NCBI GenBank assembly: GCA_964019425.1
Contig: OZ025783.1
Coordinates: 124,001 to 188,000, forward strand
Reading direction: 5' to 3'
DNA: 64,000 nt
Source: Flectonema sp. DT1601
Lineage: Eukaryota > Euglenozoa > Diplonemea > Diplonemida > Diplonemidae
In this document: piece by piece, positions 49,901 through 60,000 of the stretch
Position numbering within the stretch: the first letter of the stretch is position 1
Layout: each line of letters begins with the position of its first letter
Made by a program: the position numbers and the translations under genes
The notes under the pieces: generated by a model
Database searches by the model: none
What the model saw: the letters and a program-made list of their open reading frames with translations, nothing else
What the model was told of the DNA's origin: nothing

Positions 49901-52696
49901 TCAACCCGTCTTATGCACCAGGCGCCATTTCAAATCGGAAGCTTCAACTGAAATTGTGGACTTACAGTAAAAGAAGAACCCCTCTCCAATACTTCTCACA
50001 TTCTTCAAAGCAGACATGTTGGAAACCTTTTCCAGAGACGTACAGCCACTTAAGAAAGAATCACCTATAACGGTTACTCCATTAAAACTACACAAATCAA
50101 CAGACTCCAATTTCTTGCATCTCGTCAGAAATCCGGAGCCGATTGATGTCACACTCTTCAGAGCGGAAGCATCAACTGACACTAAGGACTCACATCCACC
50201 GAGGAAGTTTTTCCCAATACTTTCCACATTACTCAAACCAGACATGTTGGAAATGTCTTTCAGAGACTCACACTCACTTAAGAATTCATCACCTATAACG
50301 ATTATTTTATCAAAACTAAACAAATCCATCACCAAACCAGACATGTTGGAAATGTCTTTCAGAGATTCATACTCACTTAAGAAATCATCACTTATAACGA
50401 TTTTATTTAGTTGTGTAGTTTTATCAAAACTACACAAATCAACGGACTCTAATTTCTTGCATCTCGTCAGAAATCCGGAGCCGATTGATCTCACACTCTT
50501 CAGAGCGGAAGCATCAACTGACACTAAGGACTCACATCCACCGAGGAAGTTTTTCTCAATACTTTTCACATTACTCAAACCAGACATGTTGGAAATGTCT
50601 TTCAGAGACCAACAGTAATTTAAGAAATCATCACTTATAACGGTTACTTCATTAAAACTACACAAATCAACAGACTCTAATTTCCTGCATCTCGTCAGAA
50701 ATCCGGAGCCGATTGATGTCACACTCTTCAGAGTGGAAGCATCAACTGACACTAAGGACTCACATCCAGCGAGGAAGTTTTTCCCAATACTTTTCACATT
50801 ACTCAAACCAGACATGTTGGAAATGTCTTTCAGAGACTCACACTCACTTAAGAATTCATCACCTATAACGGTTATTTTATCAAAACTACACAAATCAACA
50901 GACTCTAATTTCTTGCATCTCGTCAGAAATCCTTCGTCGATTGATGTCACACTCTTCAGAGTGGAAGCATCAACTGACACTAAGGACTCACATCCAGCGA
51001 GGAAGTTTTTCCCAATACTTTTCACATTCTTCAAAGCAGACATGTTGGAAATGTCTTTCAGAGACGTACAGTCACTTAAGAAAGAATCACCTATAACGGT
51101 TACTTCATTAAAACTACACAAATCAACAGACTCTAATTTCTTGCATCTCGTCAGAAATCCGGAGCCGATTGATCTCACACTCTTCAGAGCGGAAGCATCA
51201 ACTGACACTAAGGACTCACATCCACCGAGGAAGTTTTTCTCAATACTTTTCACATTACTCAAACCAGACATGTTGGAAATGTCTTTCAGAGACTCACACT
51301 CACTTAAGAATTCATCACTTATAACGGTTATTTTATCAAAACTAAACAAATCAACGGACTCTAATTTCTTGCATCTCGTCAGAAATCCTACGTCGATTGA
51401 TGTCACACTCTTCAGAGCGGAAGCATCAACTGACACTAAGGAATCACATCCACCGAGGAAGTTTTTCTCAATACTTTTCACATTACTCAAACCAGACATG
51501 TTGGAAATGTCTTTCAGAGACTCACACTCACTTAAGAATTCATCACTTATAACGGTTATTTTATCAAAACTAAACAAATCAACGGACTCTAATTTCTTGC
51601 ATCTCGTCAGAAATCCTACGTCGATTGATGTCACACTCTTCAGAGTGGAAGCATCAACTGACACTAAGGAATCACATCCACCGAGGAAATTTTTATTTAT
51701 CGTCGTCAAGTTGTTAAGACCAAACAGGACAACAACTTCTAAGGACTTGCAGCTGCTCAGAAAGTTGTTTTTGATAGTTGTGACGTTCTTCAAACCAGAG
51801 AAGTCTACAGAGATTAGGGAAGAATTGTGAAGGAAATCATCCCCAATAGATGAATACTTCTCACAATTAGTAAAAGACAAGTCTCGAATTGTCGAAGGGA
51901 AGTTGTCAACAGTCAGAGTTTCCCCCGGATCACAATCTTGATCTGAAATATCAAGAACACAGTGCACATGCGGATTTCTCTCAAAGAACGATGAGACTAA
52001 CGAATTGATTCTTTCATTAGACAAGTCATTTCTAGTTAAGGTGATTGAATGCGAAAACCTGAACGTTCGTTTTCTTGTATTCGAGTTCTTCTCTAACTTC
52101 TCCAACACGTCATCCTTCCAATCGTACCCATCAATGAAGTCCTCCAACAGCTTGATCTCTGAGAGATGATTCTTATCGAGTGTGAGTATGAGATTAATCT
52201 TCAGACCCTCGCTGACCCCAGACTCGTCTTCACCGAAAGACTTCATCGCATCCTCCAAGCATTCATAAAACTGATCCTCGCTGTATAAATAGGGGAAAAC
52301 CGGAGAAGAGAATGCCTTCACGAGATCGTCCTTCAGGTACTCAATTTCAAAGATGTCCATGTCGGGAGCCAGCGTCAGGGCGCCCAACATCATCGCCGTG
52401 GCTTCCCTCAGCTCCACACACTTGAGAAGACTACCCAACTCATGAAGATTCTTATAAACAGAGATGGATGATGAACTGCTACTGAAATTAATACCCTTCA
52501 TTGTCGGTATCGATGACTCCACAACCACAGCAAACCCTTCCAACACCTTCCTTCTGGAGTCCTCCATTTGTAGTCTCAGCTCATCATTTCCGAATTCCCT
52601 AATCAGGTCCACCATCTTATTCATTTCCGCAGCTGTGGTCTCCATGGATCGCTGTTGAGCTTCAGCAAGCGACTGAACCTCCTTGGCATTTATCAT
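49901..52696 (-). CDS. BspA-type leucine-rich-repeat protein B
   Basis: 931 codons with no interruption. Same N-terminal helical region as copy A (start shifted by one codon: MINAKEV versus MNAKEV because two neighbouring bases differ). The LRR array is shorter and lacks the 549-bp higher-order pattern; one unit carries an extra nine residues (SFDKTTQLNKIVISDDFL). It ends with the C-terminal cap lost from copy A (GEGFFFYCKSTISVEASDLK, then WRLVHKTG). No signal peptide or membrane helix. Of the three LRR genes this one looks most complete. Confidence 0.82.
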   Translation of the reverse strand: MINAKEVQSLAEAQQRSMETTAAEMNKMVDLIREFGNDELRLQMEDSRRKVLEGFAVVVESSIPTMKGINFSSSSSSISVYKNLHELGSLLKCVELREATAMMLGALTLAPDMDIFEIEYLKDDLVKAFSSPVFPYLYSEDQFYECLEDAMKSFGEDESGVSEGLKINLILTLDKNHLSEIKLLEDFIDGYDWKDDVLEKLEKNSNTRKRTFRFSHSITLTRNDLSNERINSLVSSFFERNPHVHCVLDISDQDCDPGETLTVDNFPSTIRDLSFTNCEKYSSIGDDFLHNSSLISVDFSGLKNVTTIKNNFLSSCKSLEVVVLFGLNNLTTINKNFLGGCDSLVSVDASTLKSVTSIDVGFLTRCKKLESVDLFSFDKITVISDEFLSECESLKDISNMSGLSNVKSIEKNFLGGCDSLVSVDASALKSVTSIDVGFLTRCKKLESVDLFSFDKITVISDEFLSECESLKDISNMSGLSNVKSIEKNFLGGCESLVSVDASALKSVRSIGSGFLTRCKKLESVDLCSFNEVTVIGDSFLSDCTSLKDISNMSALKNVKSIGKNFLAGCESLVSVDASTLKSVTSIDEGFLTRCKKLESVDLCSFDKITVIGDEFLSECESLKDISNMSGLSNVKSIGKNFLAGCESLVSVDASTLKSVTSIGSGFLTRCRKLESVDLCSFNEVTVISDDFLNYCWSLKDISNMSGLSNVKSIEKNFLGGCESLVSVDASALKSVRSIGSGFLTRCKKLESVDLCSFDKTTQLNKIVISDDFLSEYESLKDISNMSGLVMDLFSFDKIIVIGDEFLSECESLKDISNMSGLSNVESIGKNFLGGCESLVSVDASALKSVTSIGSGFLTRCKKLESVDLCSFNGVTVIGDSFLSGCTSLEKVSNMSALKNVRSIGEGFFFYCKSTISVEASDLKWRLVHKTG

Positions 52697-53679
52697 CTTC
52701 GTGTGGTGTTCTGTTGTTAAGAATGATAAAGTAATTAACTTATGAACATAAACTGTAGTTATAAAATACTATTTGACCTGTTGTTTGTCCACGAAATTGA
52801 ACCGACTTCAATTGAGAAAACAAAAGAAGGTTTGCTTCATCATGATGATAGTCAGAATATCAGAGTACTGTTTACGAAATCCTTCTTCTCTTCGGGTATC
52901 CATCTCCCTTTTCATTTTGTTAATGACGTGTGGTTGGAACAAATAATTAAAATAAAATGAAAAGATAATATTATCCAATAATTCAATAGTTGGGTTACAG
53001 ATACTCACCGTGTGGTCAAATATTCAGAACTCACTTAAAAGTGAACTACTCGGAGAGGAAGAACTTAGAAAACATGTGAGTCTTCATAAAGTTGGAGAGA
53101 GGATACCAAAGAAGAATTCTTTCCTTGCTCTGTTCGGGAAAGCCTAAAGTACAGAACATTATCTCCTCGTACAGGACAAGGGACATGAATTGAATAATTA
53201 TAATTTATTATTATAAAATAAAAATAAAAAACCATCACACACACAAACATCACAGGGGATACCGCATCTCTTGTTGTATTGTGAGACAGATTTCTCACAA
53301 ACAAGAGACTTCGGGACTGCTCAATTTGTACATCGTGCTCCACCACCGCTGGCTTCAATCATAAGCAATACTTGTACTCCCTTTGTGAAGGGGGAAAATA
53401 AAAGAACCTTTATTTCTAAAGCAGATTTTCATTTCGTCTTTTGTTTTTGAATTCCCCTTTTTAAAGGGATAACAAGTATGCATAAATCACAAATATAAAT
53501 AAATCGCAGTTGTTGACATTATACAAGTCAAGAAAAAAAGTTAGGAACAGAAGTGAGAGGGAGAATTGATATTTCATTATATTGACGTTTAACTTTTTCA
53601 GTAAAGTTAAAGAAAAGTCGAAATAATTACAACGACAAAGAGAGAAAGAAAGATATAGAGAGAGATAAAGGATGAGATG
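52697..53679. other. Spacer of tandem unit B/C
   Basis: Copy of 47743-48740 with isolated substitutions and a shorter GA microsatellite at 53637-53668. The same leader and intron signals are present for LRR gene B. Confidence 0.65.
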
Positions 53680-54270
53680 TTATCTACTCTCTCGTAGAGT
53701 AGTTGTAACGTCATCACTATTTCTGATTACAAATGGAAGGATAGTACGAGGATGAAACATTCTAGAACCGTATATTGATAGTTCCATTGCCTCAACGTAG
53801 CTCAGTTCCGGTACAGGATAGGCTTCCTTAACGATACCAGGGTCAGCAGTAAACACTCCAGGTACGTCAGTGTTAATTATAACACGACATGCTCCAATTC
53901 CCTGACCTAGAAGAGCTGCTGTGTAGTCTGATCCATTCCTTCCTAATGTCGTTCTCTTTCCTGAGATTGTCGCACCTAAGAATCCAGTCACGATTGGAAC
54001 ACTTGATTCTTGCCATGTTTGAGATAAAGCTGTCAGCTTTGTTTGTGTTTCTGACCAGTCGACCTGAGCCTTTCCGTGTTCGTCATTAGTAACAACCCAA
54101 TCCTTACCATCGACTGAATGAGCAGGTGTACCAGATGCTTGCAATAAAGAAGCAATCACAATACTACTAAGTCTTTCACCATATGATAGCAATCTGTCTA
54201 GTGTTGCTGGAGATAGTTCTCTGACAAGACTGATCCCAAGTAGAAGTTGTCGAAGTTCTGATATAAACAT
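53680..54270 (-). pseudogene. Aspartokinase fragment (third copy)
   Basis: Open for 196 codons from a non-homologous start (MFI). It corresponds to residues about 156-345 of the truncated copy, with the same altered end (DDVTTTLRESR). The first 155 codons and about 75 bp of upstream flank are missing: aspartokinase sequence at 54264 joins directly to the flanking sequence ACATCCAACCCC, with GATA as possible microhomology. Without KFGGSS and the first half of the kinase it cannot be an active enzyme. It derives from the truncated copy, not from the full gene, since it shares the altered 3' end. Confidence 0.8.
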
Positions 54271-54309
54271 CCAACCCCCTGCAAGAATATCAATCCGTTA
54301 AATGAATAA

Positions 54310-55614
54310 TTATGTTCTAGATACCAGGTGCCATTTCAAATCGGAAGCTTCAACCGAAACTGTGGACTTACAGTAAAAGAAGAAACGCCCTCCAATACTT
54401 CTCACATTACTCAAAGCAGACATGTTGGAAACCTTTTCCAGAGACGTACAGTCACTTAAGAAATCATCACTTATAACGGTTACTTCATTAAAACTACACA
54501 AATCAACGGACTCTAATTTCTTGCATCTCGTCAGAAATCCGGAGCCGATTGATGTCACACTCTTCAGAGCGGAAACATCAACTGACACTAAGAACTCACA
54601 TCTTGCTAAGAAATTTTCATTTATCGTTGTCACGTTATTAAGATCAGACAGGACAACAACTTCCAAGGACTCGCAGCTACTCAGAAAGTTGTTTTTGATA
54701 GTTGTGACGTTCTTCAAACCAGAGAAATCTACAGAGATTAGGGAAGAATTGCGAAGGAAATGATCCCCAATATATGAATACTTCTCACAATTAATAAAAG
54801 ACAAGTGTCGAATTGTCGAAGGGAAGTTGTCAATACTCAGAGTCTTCCCTTTGTACCGTTTACCTAAAATATCAAGAACGCATGGCACATGCGGATTTCT
54901 CTCAAAGAACGATGAGACTAACGAATTGATTCTTTCATTAGACAAGTCACTTCTAGTTAAGGTGATTGAATGCGAAAACCTGAACGTTCGTTTTCTTGTA
55001 TTCGAGTTCTTCTCTAACTTCTCCAACACTTCATTCTTCCAATCGTACCCATCAATGAAGTCCTCCAACAGCTTGATCTCTGAGAGATGATTCTTATCGA
55101 GTGTGAGTATGAGATTTCTTTTCAGATCCTCGCTGACCCCAGACTCGTCTTCACCGAAAGACATCATCGCAGCCCTCAGGCATTCATAAAACTGATCCTC
55201 GCTGTATAAATAGGGGAAAACCGGAGAAGAGAATGCCTTCACGAGATCGTCCTTCAGGTACTCAATTTCAAAGATGTCCATGTCGGGAGCCAGCGTCAGG
55301 GCGCCCAACATCATCGCCGTGGCTTCCCTCAGCTCCTCGCACTTGAGAAGACTACCCAACTCATGAAGATTCTTATAAACAGAGATGGATGATGAACTGC
55401 TACTGAAATTAATACCCTTCATTGTCGGTATCGATGACTCCACAACCACAGCAAACCCTTCCAACACCTTCCTTCTGGAGTCCTCCATTTGTAGTCTCAG
55501 CTCATCATTTCCGAATTCCCTAATCAGGTCCACCATCTTTTTCATTTCCGCAGCTGTGGTCTCCATGGATCGCTGTTGAGCTTCAGCAAGCGACTGAACC
55601 TCCTTGGCATTCAT
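54310..55614 (-). CDS. BspA-type leucine-rich-repeat protein C (short)
   Basis: 434 codons when started at the ATG equivalent to copies A and B (55612-55614). The longer reading from 55788 must be rejected because its extra 58 residues are translated partly from an rRNA fragment. It keeps the whole N-terminal helical region and the C-terminal cap (GGRFFFYCKSTVSVEASDLK, then WHLVSRT) but has only a few LRR units between them. Differences from A and B include DILGKRYKGKTLSIDN in place of DISDQDCDPGETLTVDN. Its native leader has been replaced by rRNA-derived DNA, so promoter and expression are in doubt. Confidence 0.75.
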   Translation of the reverse strand: MNAKEVQSLAEAQQRSMETTAAEMKKMVDLIREFGNDELRLQMEDSRRKVLEGFAVVVESSIPTMKGINFSSSSSSISVYKNLHELGSLLKCEELREATAMMLGALTLAPDMDIFEIEYLKDDLVKAFSSPVFPYLYSEDQFYECLRAAMMSFGEDESGVSEDLKRNLILTLDKNHLSEIKLLEDFIDGYDWKNEVLEKLEKNSNTRKRTFRFSHSITLTRSDLSNERINSLVSSFFERNPHVPCVLDILGKRYKGKTLSIDNFPSTIRHLSFINCEKYSYIGDHFLRNSSLISVDFSGLKNVTTIKNNFLSSCESLEVVVLSDLNNVTTINENFLARCEFLVSVDVSALKSVTSIGSGFLTRCKKLESVDLCSFNEVTVISDDFLSDCTSLEKVSNMSALSNVRSIGGRFFFYCKSTVSVEASDLKWHLVSRT

Positions 55615-55663
55615 TATCTTCGTGTGGTGTTCTGTTAAGAACGATAAAGTAATTAACTTATGC

Positions 55664-55723
55664 ACCCCGTATTGCTGTCGACATACACCACCCCGAGGGG
55701 GTCTCTCTCCATCAGTAGGGTAA

Positions 55724-55767
<44 letters not shown>

Positions 55768-55835
55768 GTTAGTGGGTGAACAATCCAACCCTTAGACAAT
55801 TCTGCTTGTCTAGGTTAGGAAGAGCCGTACCATAA
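55664..55835 (-). rRNA. Fragment of the large-subunit (28S) rRNA gene, about 170 bp
   Basis: On the minus strand the sequence reads GGCTCTTCCTA, then AGCAGAATT, GTTGGATTGTTCACCCACTA, GGGAACGTGAGCTGGGTTTA, GACCGTCGTGAGACAGGTT and GGTTTTACCCTACTGATG. This is the highly conserved domain V/VI stretch of eukaryotic 28S rRNA, in the right order and spacing (compared from memory with yeast 25S). After CTACTGATG it continues into a G/C-rich, expansion-like hairpin (GACCCCCTCGGGG) and GCAATACGGGGTG before the LRR leader resumes. Flanks at both ends are not rRNA, so this is an inserted or captured piece and not a functional rDNA unit. Confidence 0.85.
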
Positions 55836-57044
55836 TATCATTTGTTTGTACACGCTATAGTGTAATAATTAATTATTTCAAAAAAGAATTTGTTTCCCAA
55901 AAAGGGGATGAATGCACACAAGAGCGTCACCGACTACTAAGTTCTTGCATCTGACACAATTTTAATTTTATATCTTTCATACGAGTCTCCCAACACGAGT
56001 GAGATCTCAATCCCATCCAACTATAGCTGTGGTTACAATGCGATTATTGTTACTTGAAATCTATCTTCTCTTCGGGTATCTATCTCCCTTTTCATTTTGT
56101 TAATAGTTAGTTAGTATTATTCGTCAGTCATTTTGCGTTTAATTTTTTCTTCGCATACCATCAATGGTCATTCGCAGGTGTCATTGTAACATCCATATCA
56201 GTCTGAGCTTTTAATGGTATTATGGAAACTGATCGAAAGGGAGTCTTAGATCTTTTTTACCTTTAAGAATGTCACGGATGATCATGGATTTAAATGAGAC
56301 TAGTGCAACAATAAAGTGTGTCATCCCTGTTTTCGCTTTATGTAAAATAAGTGCTGCGGCTGTTTCAGGATAATCGAATTCTGGTTAACGAAGTACTCAA
56401 TTTTCCTGTTGAATTTAGTCATGCAAGTCATGTTAAGTACTTGTGATGAGAACCAACCGTCCTTGACAACTGATGTTTCTCATCCACCTGTTTGAAAGAG
56501 AGATAACAGTTGCTTACATGGAGCTCTCAAAAGTGAATAAGTTCGTAAAACAGAGGAAGAAACTGAAGGAAAAAAGAATGGCTGGCGGCAGGCGGTCTAG
56601 GGGGGAATGAGGCTGGATTTCTCGTGACAGAAGCAACCTTGCGCGGCCAATGTTACTTCCGAGTTTTTATTTATTTATTCCTTTTATGAAAACACTAATA
56701 GACGCTCGTTTTGTTTCTTTCAATAATTTAAAGCAGTTGGACAACATCGCACAGGTAATCTTTGTTTAGTACTTTACAGTCTTTTGTATTTTATTTAAAG
56801 CTCGTCAGAGCAACTGTAAAAAAATCATATTCCCAGAAGAAAATAAAGCAGCATTACAAAGTCGGTAGTCACACTACACCAAAAGTACTATAAAAATAAA
56901 AACTAAAATCAATTCCTCTTTCGAGGACATTAGGGGAGGTTTTGCACCTTCTTTCGAAGGACAGAATGATTTACGGTAAAGACAATTACCGAACAGCACA
57001 CAAAACATGGTAAACATTTACATAAACAAAAAAAAACAGGAAGA
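55836..57044. other. Spacer between the dynein gene and the rRNA fragment
   Basis: 1.2 kb with no supported gene. A 45-bp relic of the tandem-unit spacer lies at about 56062-56106. The remainder is ordinary AT-rich sequence; the part next to 57045 should hold the 3'UTR of the dynein gene. Confidence 0.5.
56062..56106. repeat. Relic of the tandem-unit spacer
   Basis: TCTTCTCTTCGGGTATCTAT followed by CTCCCTTTTCATTTTGTTAA matches 47936-47978 and 52888-52924 with one or two changes. It marks the far side of the DNA that replaced the leader of LRR gene C. Confidence 0.7.
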
Positions 57045-60000
57045 CTATAAATCTGCCACATCCAAAACACACGAAACACCTGCAATAATCCACTTGATTG
57101 CTGGTTGTTTGGTTCTGAGGTAAAGAGGAGTTATGGAACCAGCCCTATGTAGTTGTGTTTTATAAAGAGGACATTGGTATTCATCTTTTCGATCAATCTT
57201 TGAATTAGGAAGTGATCTGATAGTGAGAACAGGCATTACACAGAAGATTTCTTTATGTTTTGAATCCTCTATTGTATTACACAAGACATCCCAACGAGCT
57301 CCTTCCATCTTAAGACCGAATACATGACATCCATCACGAGCGGTGTGTTCGATAGCATCTGCCATTCTCTTTAAAGGATCACAGACTAGGTCCATCTGAT
57401 CCAATTCATAATTACTACTGATTGCAGTGTACTGTGCTATTGATGTTAGGAATGACATTGGATTAAATAAGAAATCTAGTCTAGTAACTTTAGGAGTCAC
57501 CAAATCAGAAGTCCAATCAATAAGTTGTGAGTTTCTTGTTACTAAGCTCTGACACCAACTGATTAGAGGACGACATGATTCGAATGAATATGGAACCCAA
57601 GCTTTGGGGATTTGATCAAGTCGAACAGACTCAAAAAGATCCAACATTGCATCACTCATTGATAGTGATCCTTTTAATCCGAGTGATAATTCCACTAATG
57701 AGGATCTAACTATTTGTTGTAACATATTAGTTCTTTCACACTCTTGATAAAATACATGTTGTTGAGGTGTTTTATCATCTTCAAGTCTCTCAGCTAAGTC
57801 AAGTAGATTATGTGGAGCATCTTGTAAATAATTATTTAATATTTCATCAACTGTGAGCTGTACTTGATCAACTGTGTCTTGATAACCTTCTCCGTTATTT
57901 GATTGACGAGGTTGCAAGTGAAGAATTGTTTGAAATAATTCATCTGCTTCAGAAGTATGGTATCCTAACTCCGCATGGGAATGAAGTCCATAAAGCAACG
58001 GACTTTCTGGAGGGAAATGATCAACAGCTGCTACTGCTTCACTGTAACTTCCATAATGTGGTACTGCTAATCCTGGACACAGTTCTAGTGATCCCTCTGT
58101 CACTTCAATTTTTATAAATTCCTCAAGATAGGCTCCGCATAATCTTCTATCCCAATCATCAATTATGTGACCTCCGTAAATGATCTCTCCAAAAGTATAT
58201 CTCAACGCATCCCAAGGTATTGCTGGTCTGTCTTCCATGTAATTATTTAATACATCAATACACGAAGAAAGATCTCCCATGTTAAAAGGATATTCTCTGT
58301 TCCAACCTAACTTTCCAAACTTCTTACGTTCAACAATAATACTATGAAACCAACACATTGCGAATAAAACCGCTTTAAAGTCTGCTGGTTTGCAAGAATT
58401 TTCCCAAGGTTCATCCTTGAACTCGGCTAGGGCTCGAAGCATGTTGGCTTTGACACCAGAAGGAGGTTCGGATGTTAGTTTAATACATCGTTGAAGGATT
58501 GTGATAGGGATTACTGACTCTCCAGGAGCAGGTTGAGCAGATAAAAATAATCTGTAGTCTCGATGTCCTCTTGCTAATGGTGTCTTCAGGTCATCAGAGT
58601 CGCTTTCTATATCATCTTCTTCGAGGTCAGTTTCTATAACGGGTTCTGTTGTTGGAGTCTTTGGTATTTCTTCTTCTTCATTTTCGTTATCTCCTTCTGT
58701 TCCTTCATTAGCGATGTCTTCATTTTCTGGAGTCATTTCCTTCTCAGCTTTCTTCTTACGACGTTCCCTTTCTTGAAGTCTTCTCTCACGTTGTTCTCGT
58801 TTACTTTCTACTGATGCATAGCACTCAGCTTGGTAGTCGAGTATCTTTTCTAATTCATGAAGCCATGATGTTGTTAAATGGATATTACTCAACATAACAA
58901 ATCCACCTTTTGTAAAACATTGATCAATAGCATCAGTAGCCTTTGATTCTTGTCCTTGTCCGAGGGAGACGTTGAAGAAGTTACCGGCTTCGTATGAGAA
59001 TCCTTTTTCTTCTGCGAGAGTTTCAACTTTAGTGACTGGATCAACACCCGGGGATAGTAAAAATAGAATTGGAGTCGTAGGTACGACATCAGAGAAAACT
59101 TGAGAGAGTGGAGCAGCAGAGTCTGCTATGAAAAACGATCCTAACTTTGCAGCAACAAACTTCTGAAGAGCAGCAATCATTCGATCAGGACGGAGACATC
59201 GTAAAATTAAAAGTCTTTGAAAAGAATCAAAGTTTCTCCAATCGGTTGGGAGCTTCTCATCTTCAGGAGCAGAGTTTTCAGCCCACATCCTCCACCTGTT
59301 ATGCTGTTGGATGTCTTCAGGTAGCTGGTCGAAAGTTGGCAGTATGACTGTTGCTACCTTACTGACTGGACCTGACACATCAGCAAGTGCGCATACAGAA
59401 GACCAAACATGTGATGAACACCTGTTGATGTTTTTATATTTAGATAATTTCACTCTCCGTTAAAAAATAATAATTAAAAAATTACACACCATTCTGCTGC
59501 TTGCGGAGGTGGTTCTGTTGTATACCTCTTTCCTCCAGTTAATAAAAAGTCAAGTTGCTTTCCATCTATTTCTCCTTGTTGTTTTAGTATTGAGAAACAA
59601 AGCAGTGAGCTGAATACTATTTTGTGTCTTTCGAAGAGTCCTCTTGAGACGTATGCGTAAAGCTGTTTTTTTTTTTTTAAATTTTTTTTTATATAAATTA
59701 CTATTATAATGTGTCGATATTGTTATAAAAAAAAATAATTAAAAAAATAAAATAAAAATACCGTTTCAGTGATCGTTTTAATCAAGAGTCGAACGCGAGC
59801 GAGATCGTTCGAAGTATCATCATTCCCTTCATCGTCTTGAGGCCACGGTGATTTAGTTATCGCCTTACTAAACACAGACATAAACGCTTCTAATGAATAT
59901 TGATAAATCGAATTAACCTTCGACAGTTTTGATATCTCTGTGTACAGAAGTGTACCTCTTTGAGCTGCAGGTTTGTATGCCAATCGTCGAACCATTAACT

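Noticed and set aside
55930-56040. Possible 5S rRNA-like stretch (GAGATCTCAATCCCATCCAA) near the 28S fragment
   Set aside because: Only this short motif is suggestive; the rest of the 5S sequence and its closing helix are not there.
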